Source: Pannonibacter sp. SL95
GTDB taxonomy: Bacteria; Pseudomonadota; Alphaproteobacteria; Rhizobiales; Stappiaceae
Assembly: GCF_026672425.1 (NCBI RefSeq)
Contig: NZ_JAPPRC010000006.1
Coordinates: forward strand, 1,178,001 to 1,242,000
Length of the DNA stretch: 64,000 nt
Direction of reading: 5' to 3'
Shown here: positions 35,347 through 45,000 of the stretch, piece by piece
Numbering within the stretch: position 1 is the stretch's first letter
Layout: every line of letters begins with the position of its first letter
Made by a program: the position numbers and the translations under genes
The notes under the pieces: model-generated
Told to the model about the DNA's origin: nothing
The model's database searches: none
The model's input: the letters and a program-made list of their open reading frames with translations, nothing else

Positions 35347-36093
35347 ATGGCTCAGCAGCCAAGGGTCGCAGTCGTCACGGGCGGGTCGCGGGGCATTGGC
35401 GCCGCGGTCGCCCGCCGGCTGGCGGCCGAGGGGATGACGACAGTCATCATCTATCAGAGCAACAGCGAAAGGGCTGCGGCTGTCGTCCATGGCATCCAGG
35501 CAACTGGTGGTGTTGCAATCGCCATCCCTGCCGATGTTGCCCAGGTACTCGACATGCGCCGCGCCGTCAGGGACGTGGTGGCGCGGTTCGGCCGCATCGA
35601 TGTTCTGGTCAATTGTGCCGGCATTCTTGAAATGCACACGATCAACGACCTTGATGCCACCAACATCGCCGAGGCCTTTGGAGTGAATTTCAATGGTGTG
35701 GTCTATGCGGTCCAGGCAGCGTTGCCGCATTTCCCGCCAGAAGGCGGCCGCATCATCAATTTCTCCAGCAACCTGATCTACCAGCCAAGGGTCGGCACCG
35801 GTCTCTATGCCGCAACCAAGGCGGCTGTGTCGGTTCTCACCAATGCGCTTGCCAAGGAACTGGGGCCGAAGGGCATCACGGTGAATGCCGTGGCGCCGTC
35901 TTTGACGCGCACCGACATGACGTCTGGCACACCGCCAGCCCGCCTTGAAGCTGTGGCCGCCGCCACGCCGCTTGGCCGGATCGGTGAGCCGGAAGACATA
36001 GCTGACATTGTCGCGTTCCTGGCCAGCAGCCAGTCGCGCTGGATCACCGGCCGCACCCTCCTTGCCGATGGCGGCCTGACCGACGGATTATGA
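35347..36093 (+). CDS. Short-chain dehydrogenase/reductase
   Basis: The 248-residue protein follows GGAGG by six bases. It has TGGSRGIG for NAD(P) binding, NCAG, an NFSSN active-site Ser and YAATK with the catalytic Tyr and Lys. It ends with the usual VAFLASSQSRWITGRTLLADGGL segment. It lies 23 bp after the isochorismatase-type gene and overlaps the pirin gene by four bases. The substrate cannot be assigned. Confidence 0.92.
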   Translation: MAQQPRVAVVTGGSRGIGAAVARRLAAEGMTTVIIYQSNSERAAAVVHGIQATGGVAIAIPADVAQVLDMRRAVRDVVARFGRIDVLVNCAGILEMHTINDLDATNIAEAFGVNFNGVVYAVQAALPHFPPEGGRIINFSSNLIYQPRVGTGLYAATKAAVSVLTNALAKELGPKGITVNAVAPSLTRTDMTSGTPPARLEAVAAATPLGRIGEPEDIADIVAFLASSQSRWITGRTLLADGGLTDGL

Positions 36094-36995
36094 CCTTGCA
36101 ACGAACCACGAAGCACTCCATGCAGCCGACCGTCCTGTCGAAGGTGGTCAAGGGCGAAGACCTCCGCATCGGCGCTGGCTTTACCGCTGAACACTTCGCG
36201 GAGGACGCCTTCGCCGGTGCGATTGATCCCGTTGTCATGGTCGATCATTTCCGCATGACGGCACCGACCTTCGAGCCGCATCCGCATGCCGGGATCTCCG
36301 CCGTCACCTATGTGTTCGAGGATTCGACCTCGCCGCATGTCAACTATGACTCGCTTGGCAATCATCAGCCGATCGTTCCAGGCGCGTTGCACTGGTTCGC
36401 GGCCGGACGCGGCGCGATCCATACCGAGCAGCCCGAAGGGGTGAACCCCTTCGTCCACGCATTGCAGATCTTCGTCAATCTGCCGGCGAGCAAGAAGCAG
36501 ATGGCCCCCTATGCGGTTCATCTTGAGCCCTCGCAGATCCCTGAGTTTCTTGCCGAAGGCGTCCGGGTGCGCGTGGTTCTGGGCGAAAGCAACGGTGTCG
36601 TTCAGCCGGCGACGTCCGATCTGCCGGAGCCGTTTACCTTGCTGGACGCGCAGCTCGAGCCGGGCGCCGGCTTCAGCCACGTGGTCCCCCCGGGCTGGAA
36701 CGCCATGGTCTGTCTCATCCGGGGCCGTGTCAGCGTTGAGACGCAGGACGGCGCCTGTGAATTGACCGCCGGCGAGGGCATCGCTGCAACCGCCTTGGCC
36801 GCCGCGCCGCTGGGCAGCAGTCGCTTGCAGTTCGTCGCGGGTCCGCAAACCCAGCTTGCGATCCTGAGTGGTCCTGCCCTGCGCGAGCCATTGATCAAGC
36901 AGGGGCCATTCGTGATGAACACGCAGGAGCAGATGCAGGATGCAATCCGCGCGTTTCGCAGTGGCCAGTTTGGAGAGCTCCGGCTGCCTGCCTGA
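36090..36995 (+). CDS. Pirin-family cupin protein
   Basis: The 301-residue protein has the pirin double-cupin fold. The N-terminal metal site is FEPHPHAGISAVTYVFE, with a later His and Glu in GRGAIHTEQP. Its ATG overlaps the SDR stop by four bases. Bacterial pirins include quercetin dioxygenase-like enzymes and regulators. The role here is unknown but linked to the LysR-controlled operon. Confidence 0.9.
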   Translation: MTLQRTTKHSMQPTVLSKVVKGEDLRIGAGFTAEHFAEDAFAGAIDPVVMVDHFRMTAPTFEPHPHAGISAVTYVFEDSTSPHVNYDSLGNHQPIVPGALHWFAAGRGAIHTEQPEGVNPFVHALQIFVNLPASKKQMAPYAVHLEPSQIPEFLAEGVRVRVVLGESNGVVQPATSDLPEPFTLLDAQLEPGAGFSHVVPPGWNAMVCLIRGRVSVETQDGACELTAGEGIAATALAAAPLGSSRLQFVAGPQTQLAILSGPALREPLIKQGPFVMNTQEQMQDAIRAFRSGQFGELRLPA

Positions 36996-37104
36996 TCGAG
37001 CCTGACCGACAGCAAAACTGCCGCAGTCCGAGATTGCGGCCAGCGCTCCGGTTCCAAGTCTGCTGGTTCGCCCCCCTAGGTAGCGGCAGAGTTTGGAACC
37101 AGAG

Positions 37105-37136
37105 ACCGCAGCGGTGCTGGGAGGCACCGCTGCGGT
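37105..37136. terminator. Hairpin between convergent genes
   Basis: ACCGCAGCGGTGC and its exact complement enclose a 6-nt loop. The structure lies between the pirin stop and the convergent saccharopine-dehydrogenase-like stop. Neither side has a good T tract, but its place suggests a shared terminator. A second dyad based on GGTTCCAA lies just before it. Confidence 0.45.
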
Positions 37137-37141
37137 TAATC

Positions 37142-38245
37142 TCACCCCGCCTTGCGATGCCCGGCTTCGCTCTGCGCATAGGCGCTGCCGAAGCGGTTGG
37201 CGAGGAAGCGGTCCAGCGGGATTTCCTCCTGCCGGATGAAGCCGGATGACGGCAGCGCGCCATCGGACAGCATGTCGAGCACGGCGCAGATGCCGCTGGC
37301 GGTGGTGATCTGGATGGCGCTGAGCAGCTTGCCGGCGACCACGCCGCTGTAGATCTTGTTGGCGTAGGTTTCCTGCACCAGCCGGCCATTCTGACGGCCG
37401 CTGACGGTAACAAACACGATCACCACGTCTTGCGTCGTCGTCGGCAGCGCATTCTCCAGGATGTCCTTCAGAACCTCGCGGCGATGCCGGAGGCCAAGGT
37501 CATTCAGCAGCGCCTTCATGATCGCCGCATGGCCCGGATAGCGGATGGTCTTGTAGTTGAGCGTCCGCACCTTGCCCTTCAGCGTCTCGCACAGGGTGCC
37601 GAGGCCGCCGGAGGTGTTGAAGGCCTCATAGGCGACGCCGTCGAGCGCGAATTCCTCGCGTTCCTCCAGCGCCGGCACCTCGATCAGGTTGCCTTCGACG
37701 ATGGCCTCGCAGGGCTCGATGTATTCGTTGATGACCCCGTCCGTGCTCCAGGTCAGGTTGTAGTTGAGCGCGTTGGAGGGATACTGGGGCAGGGCACCCA
37801 CCCGCATCCGCACCGCTTCGAGACTGTCGAAATGGCGGGCGAGATCATGCGCCACGATGGAGATGAAGCCGGGCGCGAGTCCGCACTGCGGAATGAAGGC
37901 GGTCGAGGCCGTTGCCGCGATCTCCTTCACCTGCCGGGTGGACTCCACGTCCTCGGTCAGGTCCATGTAATGCACGCCCGCTGCGGCCGCCGCCCTGGCG
38001 ATGCTGACGGTCAGGTGGAACGGCGCTGCCGACAGCACCGCGAACTTGCCCCGCAAGACCTCGGTCAGACCCGCTCCATCAGCGATGTCGAGCGCGACGG
38101 CGGTCACCGCCTTGTGTGGCTCGATTCCGGCCAGATCTGCCAGCGTCCGGTCAATCACCGTGACCTGATAGTCGCCCGTCGCAGCCAGGATGCGGGTGAT
38201 GGTGGAGCCGATCTTGCCGGCCCCGATGACGGCTACATGCTTCAT
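37142..38245 (-). CDS. Saccharopine dehydrogenase-like oxidoreductase
   Basis: The 367-residue protein starts MKHVAVIGAGKIGSTITRIL with a Rossmann GAGKIG motif. It has the saccharopine-dehydrogenase family segments GVHYMDLTEDV and IPQCGLAPGF. Members include lysine 6-dehydrogenase and saccharopine reductase. The divergent Lrp-type gene supports a role in amino acid breakdown, with lysine the leading but unproven substrate. The upstream 100-residue open extension overlaps the divergent regulator gene and is not real. Confidence 0.88.
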   Translation of the reverse strand: MKHVAVIGAGKIGSTITRILAATGDYQVTVIDRTLADLAGIEPHKAVTAVALDIADGAGLTEVLRGKFAVLSAAPFHLTVSIARAAAAAGVHYMDLTEDVESTRQVKEIAATASTAFIPQCGLAPGFISIVAHDLARHFDSLEAVRMRVGALPQYPSNALNYNLTWSTDGVINEYIEPCEAIVEGNLIEVPALEEREEFALDGVAYEAFNTSGGLGTLCETLKGKVRTLNYKTIRYPGHAAIMKALLNDLGLRHRREVLKDILENALPTTTQDVVIVFVTVSGRQNGRLVQETYANKIYSGVVAGKLLSAIQITTASGICAVLDMLSDGALPSSGFIRQEEIPLDRFLANRFGSAYAQSEAGHRKAG

Positions 38246-38316
38246 GCTGTCCCCTCCAGGATCATTTCCTGTCAGGATGTGCGAAACGCTGGTCGATTCA
38301 CAGCGTTGAAACGGGC

Positions 38317-38369
38317 ATAATGACGCTCGACTTCGGGCAATATGACGAAGAGAATATGCATAGTGACGA
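38317..38369. promoter_or_regulatory. Phased TGACG repeats, candidate Lrp-type binding array
   Basis: TGACG occurs at 38321, 38343 and 38364, each preceded by an AT-rich tetramer (ATAA, AATA, ATAG). The spacings of 22 and 21 bp place the sites on one face of the helix. The array lies between the divergent lrp and dehydrogenase genes. Confidence 0.45.
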
Positions 38370-38387
38370 CAAGGGGGCAAAGTCGAC

Positions 38388-38828
38388 ATGACCACGGTGA
38401 CGATCACCGACGCGGACCGCGCGCTTCTCGACCTCCTTGGCCAGAACGCCCGCATGCCCACCGCGACGCTGGCGCGACGGCTCGGTCTCTCGCGCACCAC
38501 CGTGCAGGCGCGGCTGGAGCGGCTGGAGCGGGAAGGGGTCATCACCGGCTATGGCGTGCGCCTGTCGGACGAGTACCGCGGCGGCTTCGTCAAGGCGCAT
38601 GTGCTGATCACGCTGGCGCCGAAGTCCCTGCCGCGCGTGACGGCGGAGCTGAACGGCATTCCCGAGGTGCGCACGCTGCATTCGGTCAGCGGCACCTATG
38701 ACCTCATCGCCATCGTCTCCGCCGCCTCCATCGCCGAGCTCGACCACCTGATCGACCGCATCGGCGAACTGGAGGGGGTGGAGCGGACGCTGTCGTCCAT
38801 CATCCTCTCGACACGCATCCAGCGCTGA
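38388..38828 (+). CDS. Lrp/AsnC-family transcriptional regulator
   Basis: The 146-residue protein has an N-terminal helix-turn-helix (LLDLLGQNARMPTATLARRLGLSRTTVQARLERLE) and a C-terminal RAM/ligand domain with GTYDLIAIV. It is divergent from the saccharopine-dehydrogenase-like gene. Lrp proteins commonly activate adjacent amino acid catabolic genes in response to their substrate. Confidence 0.92.
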   Translation: MTTVTITDADRALLDLLGQNARMPTATLARRLGLSRTTVQARLERLEREGVITGYGVRLSDEYRGGFVKAHVLITLAPKSLPRVTAELNGIPEVRTLHSVSGTYDLIAIVSAASIAELDHLIDRIGELEGVERTLSSIILSTRIQR

Positions 38829-39086
38829 CATGCGCTCCGGCGACCGGTGCCACATGGGCCGGGCGGGGCAGGGGGTGCCGGGCGAGACCTGACAGCCAGT
38901 GCCATGCCTGACGGATCGCCGTTGCGCGTTCCTGCCTTGCCCGTTGTTCATGGTGATTGCCGGTGTGCATCATGGTCGTCGCTCCTCTTGCGTCCGGACT
39001 GGACGGGTGACGAGGCGACATTCTCACTTTCGATGAAATCTGATAATCTGGCCAAAATCGGAATAACCTTTCGAAGGTATCGGATA

Positions 39087-40010
39087 ATGCGGCTTGAGGA
39101 TCTGCGCTTCTTCGTCAAGGCGGTCGCCCTCGGCAGCCTGTCAGCGGCCGGCCGCGAGATCGGTCTGTCGCCGTCCGCTGCCAGCTCCCGTCTGGCCGCG
39201 CTGGAGCGGGATGTCGGAGCCCAGCTCGTCAACCGCACCACGCGCCGCCTGCAGCTGACCGAGGCCGGGGAACTCTTGATCAGCAACGGCAGCGACGCGC
39301 TCGACCTCATTGATGGCACCCTGCGGGAGCTGGAAGCCGGCGGCGAAACCCCGCGCGGAACGTTGCGCCTGTCGTCGAACATGTTCTTCGGCCGCAAGCA
39401 TGTGCTGCCCTATCTTGCCGAATTCCGTGATCTTTATCCGGATCTGAAACTGCAGCTCGACTTCTCCGACCGGATCGTCGACCTGATGTCGGAGGGCTAT
39501 GACCTCGCCCTGCGCGGCGCGCCGCTGGCCGATTCCAGCCTGCGCGCGCGCCGTCTTGCCGGAAACCCCCGTGTCCTTTGCGCAGCGCCCAGCTACATTG
39601 CGCGCAAGGGCGCGCCGCAGAGCCCGGACGAGCTGAAGCACCATGACTGCCTCACCTTCCGCTCCATGCCGACCTGGTACTTCACCGGCCCGTCCGGCGA
39701 GATCGCCGTTCCCGTCGAAGCCTCGATCAGCGGCGACAATGGCGATTTCGCCTATGACGCTGCGATGCTGGGCCTGGGGCTGGCCATCAAGTCGCTGGCC
39801 CATGTCTGGGAGGATCTGCGCGACGGCCGGCTTGTCGCGGTCATGCCGGATTATCCGGTGACGCGCGTTGGCGCCATCTGGGCCGTTGCGCCGCCAGGCC
39901 GCGCCATGTCGCTGAAGGCGCGTGTGCTCATCGATTTTCTGGCGGCCAAGTACGGAAGCCCGGCCTATTGGGAGGCCGATTACCGGATCGGCGGCACAAC
40001 AGCGGCCTGA
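39087..40010 (+). CDS. LysR-family transcriptional regulator
   Basis: From MRLEDLRFFVKAVALGSLSAAG the protein has 307 residues, with the HTH in REIGLSPSAASSRLAALERDVGAQLVNRTTRR and an effector domain. A longer upstream frame lacks similarity, and the 258 bp before the ATG are moderately AT-rich and probably promoter. There is no divergent partner. The next gene is psd, a housekeeping gene, so its target is unclear. Confidence 0.9.
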   Translation: MRLEDLRFFVKAVALGSLSAAGREIGLSPSAASSRLAALERDVGAQLVNRTTRRLQLTEAGELLISNGSDALDLIDGTLRELEAGGETPRGTLRLSSNMFFGRKHVLPYLAEFRDLYPDLKLQLDFSDRIVDLMSEGYDLALRGAPLADSSLRARRLAGNPRVLCAAPSYIARKGAPQSPDELKHHDCLTFRSMPTWYFTGPSGEIAVPVEASISGDNGDFAYDAAMLGLGLAIKSLAHVWEDLRDGRLVAVMPDYPVTRVGAIWAVAPPGRAMSLKARVLIDFLAAKYGSPAYWEADYRIGGTTAA

Positions 40011-40103
40011 GGCAATTTCAGGGTTCAGTTGCAGCTCCAAAGGCTCTAAGAGTGAACCCGACTGCGGCCGCGATGGCCGCCCCACGCTCAACTGGAACGC
40101 CCC

Positions 40104-40808
40104 ATGTCGCTTGTCGATTCCGTCACCAAGGCCCTCGTCCCGATCCACCGCGAAGGCTGGCCCTTCATTGCCATCGCGCTTGCCGCGACGCTGATCCTCG
40201 GCTGGTTCATCGAGCCGCTGTTCTGGATCGGCCTCTTCCTTACCGGCTGGGTCTGCTACTTCTTCCGCGATCCGCAACGGGTGACTCCTGTCCAGGACGG
40301 TCTTGTCATCTCGCCGGCTGACGGCGTCGTGAGCCAGGTCGGCCCCTGCCGCCCGCCGCTGGAGCTGGACCTCGGCGCCGAGCCGATGATGCGCATTTCC
40401 GTGTTCATGAACGTGTTCAACTGCCATGTGAACCGCGCCCCGGTCAGCGGCCGCATCACCCGCGTCGCCTACAAGCCGGGCAAGTTCATCAACGCCGAGC
40501 TCGACAAGGCCTCCGAAGACAACGAGCGCAACGGTCTCGTCATCGAGCATGACGGTGTGCACATCGGTGTCGTCCAGATCGCCGGCCTCGTCGCCCGCCG
40601 CATCGTCTGCTTCGTCCGCGAAGGCGAGACGATCAACGCTGGCGAGCGTTTTGGCCTCATCCGCTTCGGCTCCCGCCTCGACATCTACATGCCGATGGGC
40701 ACCGTGCCCAAGGTCGCTCTCGGCCAGACCATGATCGCCGGTGAAACCGTGCTGGCGGACCTGAAGGCCGCCCCGGGCGCCGCCGCGACACTGACCCGGA
40801 TCAACTGA
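40104..40808 (+). CDS. psd: Phosphatidylserine decarboxylase
   Basis: The 234-residue protein is the short bacterial Psd type. It has the N-terminal membrane-associated segment ([29 protein letters not shown]), [25 protein letters not shown] and the self-cleavage site [11 protein letters not shown], where the Ser becomes the pyruvoyl cofactor. It makes phosphatidylethanolamine from phosphatidylserine. pssA begins four bases after its stop. Confidence 0.94.
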   Translation: MSLVDSVTKALVPIHREGWPFIAIALAATLILGWFIEPLFWIGLFLTGWVCYFFRDPQRVTPVQDGLVISPADGVVSQVGPCRPPLELDLGAEPMMRISVFMNVFNCHVNRAPVSGRITRVAYKPGKFINAELDKASEDNERNGLVIEHDGVHIGVVQIAGLVARRIVCFVREGETINAGERFGLIRFGSRLDIYMPMGTVPKVALGQTMIAGETVLADLKAAPGAAATLTRIN

Positions 40809-40812
40809 GGAG

Positions 40813-41718
40813 ATGAGCGTGACCCCGCCCTTTGCCAGTTTCGAACCGGGCGACGAGAACAGCAGCCGGCGGCGGCCAGGCCGGTTCTCGAAGGTCCCGC
40901 TCCGTCTCATCCTGCCCAATCTGGTGACGCTGCTGGCCCTGTGCTCGGGCCTCACCGGCATCCGCATGGCGCTGGAAGGCCGCTGGGAATTCGCCGTCGG
41001 CGCGGTGCTCATTGCCGCCGTGCTCGACGCGCTCGACGGCCGCGTCGCCCGCCTTCTGAAAGGCACGTCGAAGTTCGGCGCGGAACTGGATTCGCTGGCC
41101 GACTTCGTCAACTTCGGCGTCACCCCGGCCCTGATGCTCTATGTCTGGCTGCTGGACGAGGCAAAGTCGCTCGGCTGGATCGCCGCGCTCGCTTACGCGA
41201 TCTGCGCTGCCCTGCGCCTTGCCCGCTTCAATGCCGCGCTTGATGACCCGGACAAGCCGGCCTGGTCGGTGCATTTCTTCACCGGCGTCCCGGCTCCCGC
41301 TGGCGCGCTGACTGTCTTGATGCCAATCTATCTCGAGTTTCTGGGCCTTCTGCCGCATTGGCCGGAGCTGGCCCCGCCGGTGGCGCTCTACACGGTCTTC
41401 ATCGGCTTCCTGATGATCAGCCGCCTGCCGACCTATTCCGGCAAGAAGGTCGGCACGCGCGTCCGCCGTGATCTGGTGCTGCCGCTGTTCGTTCTGGCGG
41501 TGCTGCTGGTCGCGCTAACGGTCAGCTATCCCTACGAGATGCTCGCCCTCGCCTCGCTCGCCTATCTCGCCTCGATCCCCTTTGCCCTGCGCAGCTATCA
41601 GGCCCACAAGCGCGCCGATGCCATCGGCCATCCCTTGCCCGAGAACTCGCCGGATGAGGACGACACGCTGACCGACGAAGTCCAGCCTGACCCGTCTGTG
41701 GAACGCAAGCCGGACTGA
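40813..41718 (+). CDS. pssA: CDP-diacylglycerol-serine O-phosphatidyltransferase
   Basis: The 301-residue membrane protein carries the CDP-alcohol phosphotransferase motif DG-x2-AR-x8-G-x3-D-x3-D (starting DALDGRVARLL and ending LDSLAD) and about eight hydrophobic spans. A GAGGAG ribosome site overlaps the psd stop region. The pair psd-pssA carries out successive steps of phosphatidylethanolamine synthesis. The C-terminal 35 residues are acidic and polar. Confidence 0.94.
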   Translation: MSVTPPFASFEPGDENSSRRRPGRFSKVPLRLILPNLVTLLALCSGLTGIRMALEGRWEFAVGAVLIAAVLDALDGRVARLLKGTSKFGAELDSLADFVNFGVTPALMLYVWLLDEAKSLGWIAALAYAICAALRLARFNAALDDPDKPAWSVHFFTGVPAPAGALTVLMPIYLEFLGLLPHWPELAPPVALYTVFIGFLMISRLPTYSGKKVGTRVRRDLVLPLFVLAVLLVALTVSYPYEMLALASLAYLASIPFALRSYQAHKRADAIGHPLPENSPDEDDTLTDEVQPDPSVERKPD

Positions 41719-41753
41719 CCGCGCCTCTTGCAACATCATCGCCCAAACAAAAA

Positions 41754-41777
41754 CACCGCCGGATTGCTCCGGCGGTG
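41754..41777 (-). terminator. Terminator of the RND operon (minus direction)
   Basis: CACCGCCGGA-TTGC-TCCGGCGGTG is a perfect stem. On the minus strand it is followed by TTTTTGTTTG. It therefore suits transcripts arriving from the RND gene at 42003-45533, which would first pass the second copy at 41965. Confidence 0.7.
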
Positions 41778-41988
41778 AGGGTAATGAAGCGAGAGTTGGA
41801 GTCCACCGGCGTCATCCCGGCCAAGCGCAGCGCCGAGCCGGGACCGGAGAGTCGAGGCCTCGAGTTTTCGGATGAATTAGCCCCAGAGAGACGTTGGCTC
41901 TCCGGTCCCGGATCTCCGCTTCGCTGCGTCCGGGATGACGACAGAGGGTTTGTCATCAACCGCGCACCGCCGGATTGCTCCGGCGGTG
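41754..41988. repeat. 187-bp palindromic insert flanked by a 24-bp terminator duplication
   Basis: The same 24 bp, CACCGCCGGATTGCTCCGGC plus GGTG, occur at 41754-41777 and 41965-41988. Between them lie 187 bp with inverted ends (GTCATCCCGG near 41812 and CCGGGATGAC near 41931) and inner arms around CCGGAGAG/CTCTCCGG. The left copy keeps an outer A tract and the right copy an outer T tract. The simplest reading is one bidirectional terminator duplicated as target site by a mobile repeat. Confidence 0.65.
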
Positions 41989-41995
41989 TTTTGTT
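41965..41995 (+). terminator. Terminator of psd-pssA (plus direction)
   Basis: The second copy of the 24-bp hairpin is followed on the plus strand by TTTTGTT. It therefore serves transcripts from pssA, which would read through the first copy and the insert. Confidence 0.7.
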
Positions 41996-42002
41996 GTCTG
42001 GC

Positions 42003-45000
42003 TCACTCCGCTGCCTGGGGCAGGTTCATCGGCGGGGCGGGCGGGTCCTTGCGCTGGGGCAGGCTGACCACGGCCGCTGCCGGCGTGGCCGCTGCCGGTG
42101 TGACCGGAGCCGCGGGTTCCGCCGCAACCGGTACCGCGTCGCTCTCTGCTGTCTTGCGCCGGGCAAACCGCTGCCAGGTGCGGACCCAGGTGCTGGGCGC
42201 GGCCACCATCACTGGCACCATCACCAGCGTCAGCACGGTCGAGAAGCCAAGTCCGAACATCACCGCCGTCGACAGCTGCACCCACCACACCGAGGTGATG
42301 CCGCCGATCGCCGTCACCTGGTTGACGAAGTCCAGGTTGATCTGCGTCGCCATCGGCACCAGGCCGATGATCGTGGTGATGGTCGTCAGCATGATCGGGC
42401 GCAGGCGTTGCAGCGACGTCTTGAGGATCGCATCCAGCGTCGCCATGCCGTCCTCGCGGAAGCGGTTGAACGTGTCGAGCAGGATGATGGCGTTGTTCAC
42501 CACGATGCCCGCCAGCGCCACGATGCCCGTTCCCGTCATGATGATGGAGAACTTCTGGCCCGTGATCCACATGCCCAGCAACACCCCGAACACCGACAGA
42601 ACCACGGTGAGCAGCGTGATGAAGGTCTGGTAGAACGAGTTGTATTCCGTCAGCAGGATGATGAACATCAGGAACAGCGAGGCGATCATCGCCTTCATCA
42701 GGAACTCGCCGCTTTCCTTCTGGTCTTCATCGGCGCCGCGGAACTTCAGGTGCACACTTTCCGGCCAGGTCTGGGTCTTCAGCCAGCTGTCCAGCTCCTG
42801 CACCTTTTCGTCCGGCAGCACGCCGGCCGCCTTGTCGACCGAGGCCCTGAGCATCATCGAATACTGGCCATCACGCCGGGTGATCGACGACACCTTCTGT
42901 GCCGGTTCGCGGGTGACGAAGTTCGCCAGCGGCACCAGTCCGAGCGGCGTCTGCAGCCGGAGTTCGTCGAACCGGTCCAGTGTGCGCTCGGATTCCGGCA
43001 GGCGAACGCGGATGTCCACTTCGTCTTCGCTGTCGTCGGGCCTGTACTTGCCGATCAGTACGCCGTTGGTCACGAGCTGCACCATGCTGCCGACCGAGGC
43101 AATGCCTGCCTGATAGCGGCCTGCCTGTTCGCGGTCGATGGAAAGCTGCCATTCGATGCCGGGCAGGGGGCGGTCATCCTCCTGGTCCATCAGCCCGTCC
43201 ATCTGGTTCATGTGCGCCCGGATCCGCGCCACCGTCTCGACAACGGTGTCGTAGTCCGTCGAGCGCACTTCCAGCTGCACGTCCTTGCCGGTCGGGGGGC
43301 CGCCTTCGATCTTGCGCAGTTCTACCTTGATGCCGGGCAGCGGTGCTGTCCGCTCACGGATCTCCTGCGCAATTTCCTCATAGCGCCGGCGGCAGCAGAA
43401 GTCGGCCAGATCCATCTGGATTTCGCCGATGACATCAGCCGGCTTGCCCTGAATGCCGAGGGCGTTGCCGCCGCCACCGCCGCCGCCAGGTGCGAAGGCG
43501 GAGGTCACCGCATTCTGGATGCCGGGCGTCGAGATGACGACCCGCTCCACATCGGCGACTAGATCCCGGGCTTCGGCAGACGAGAGGTTGCCACGGCCGG
43601 AAATCAGCACGACGGCCTGATCAGGCTCCTCGTCCACGAAGAACTCGACACCGCTGCTGTTGGCCGAAAAGCCGATGAAGATCCAGGTGCACAGGGCGAT
43701 CATGCCGCCGAAGGCGAGCAGGTTGCCGACCGGATTGCCGGCCAGGAACTTCAGCACCCGGACATACAGTCCGCCGATGCCGCCGACTTCGCGCACGTCA
43801 AAGGCATGCGACCCGGACAGGATTTCCGCCTGGGCCTTGTCTTCGGCAGCCCGGATGGCGGCCCGTGCCTGCGACCAGCGCACGACCGGACGCAGCACCA
43901 GGAACGACAACACGCCGGCGACAACGAAGGCAAGTGCCGCCAGCGGCGTCACAAGACCTTCCGGAACGCCAAGCCCGAGCACCGGAGCTTCAACAACCGT
44001 CGCGGCCGCCAGTCCGGCGAACACCAGCGCCAGAAGCGTGGTTGCATGCCGGGAAATGAAGCGGGAGACGATGGCGAAGATACCGCCGGTGACCGGAATG
44101 AACACGGTTGCGGTAATCGTGGCGGCCGTCAGGACGATGATCACCATGATTGGCAGGTAGCTCATGAACTCGCCCGCCACCCCCGGCCACATCAGCATCG
44201 GCAGGAAGGCTGCCAGCGTCGTTGCCGTGGAGGACATGATCGGCATGAACATCAGCTTGGCGGCCCGGATATAGGCCTCCAGGTCGTCCATGCCTTCCGC
44301 AATCTTGCGGTCGGCGTATTCCACCATCACGATGGCGCCGTCCACCAGCATGCCAACGGTCAGCACTAGGCCGAACATCACCATGATGTTCACGGTGTAG
44401 CCAAGGCCAGCCAGGATCAGGAAGCCGACCATGAACGAGGTCGGGATCGCCAGACCCACCAGAAGGGCCGAGCGCACGCCGAGTGTCGCGATGATCAGCA
44501 CCATCACGAGGAAAATGGCCGTCAGGATCGAGGATTCCAGCGAGCCCAGCACTTCGAAGATGTTGGCTGACTGGTCGAGCATGAAGTCGACCCGGATCGT
44601 CTCCGGCCAGTCCTTCGAGGTCTCCTCGACAACCTTGCGCACCGCCTCGTTGTTGATGATGACGTTGGTGCCGATCCGCTTGGTCACGTTCAGCGCGATG
44701 GCCGGGTTGCCGTTGACGCGGGTGTAGGACGTCGCGTCCTTGAACGTGCGCCGGATTTCAGCCACGTCCCCAAGCGTGACGACGCCTTCCCCGAACTGCT
44801 TCAGCGGCAGGGAGTAAACGTCCTCGGCGGTCTCGACGAGACCGGGAACCTTGACGTTGAACCGGCCCGCGCCGCTGTCAATGAAGCCTGCGGGAACCAG
44901 CTGGTTGTTCTGCGTCAGCGACGTCAGCAGCTCCTGCTGGGTGATGGCGTAGGATTCCAGCTTGCGTGTGTCGATCAGCACTTCCAGCAGCTCGTCCCGG

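Noticed and set aside
38246-38545. N-terminal extension of the saccharopine-dehydrogenase-like frame by 100 residues
   Set aside because: It overlaps the divergent lrp gene and its promoter. The Rossmann fold begins at the Met at 38245.
42003-43562. Long plus-strand frame opposite the RND pump gene
   Set aside because: It is antisense to conserved RND motifs and low in complexity.
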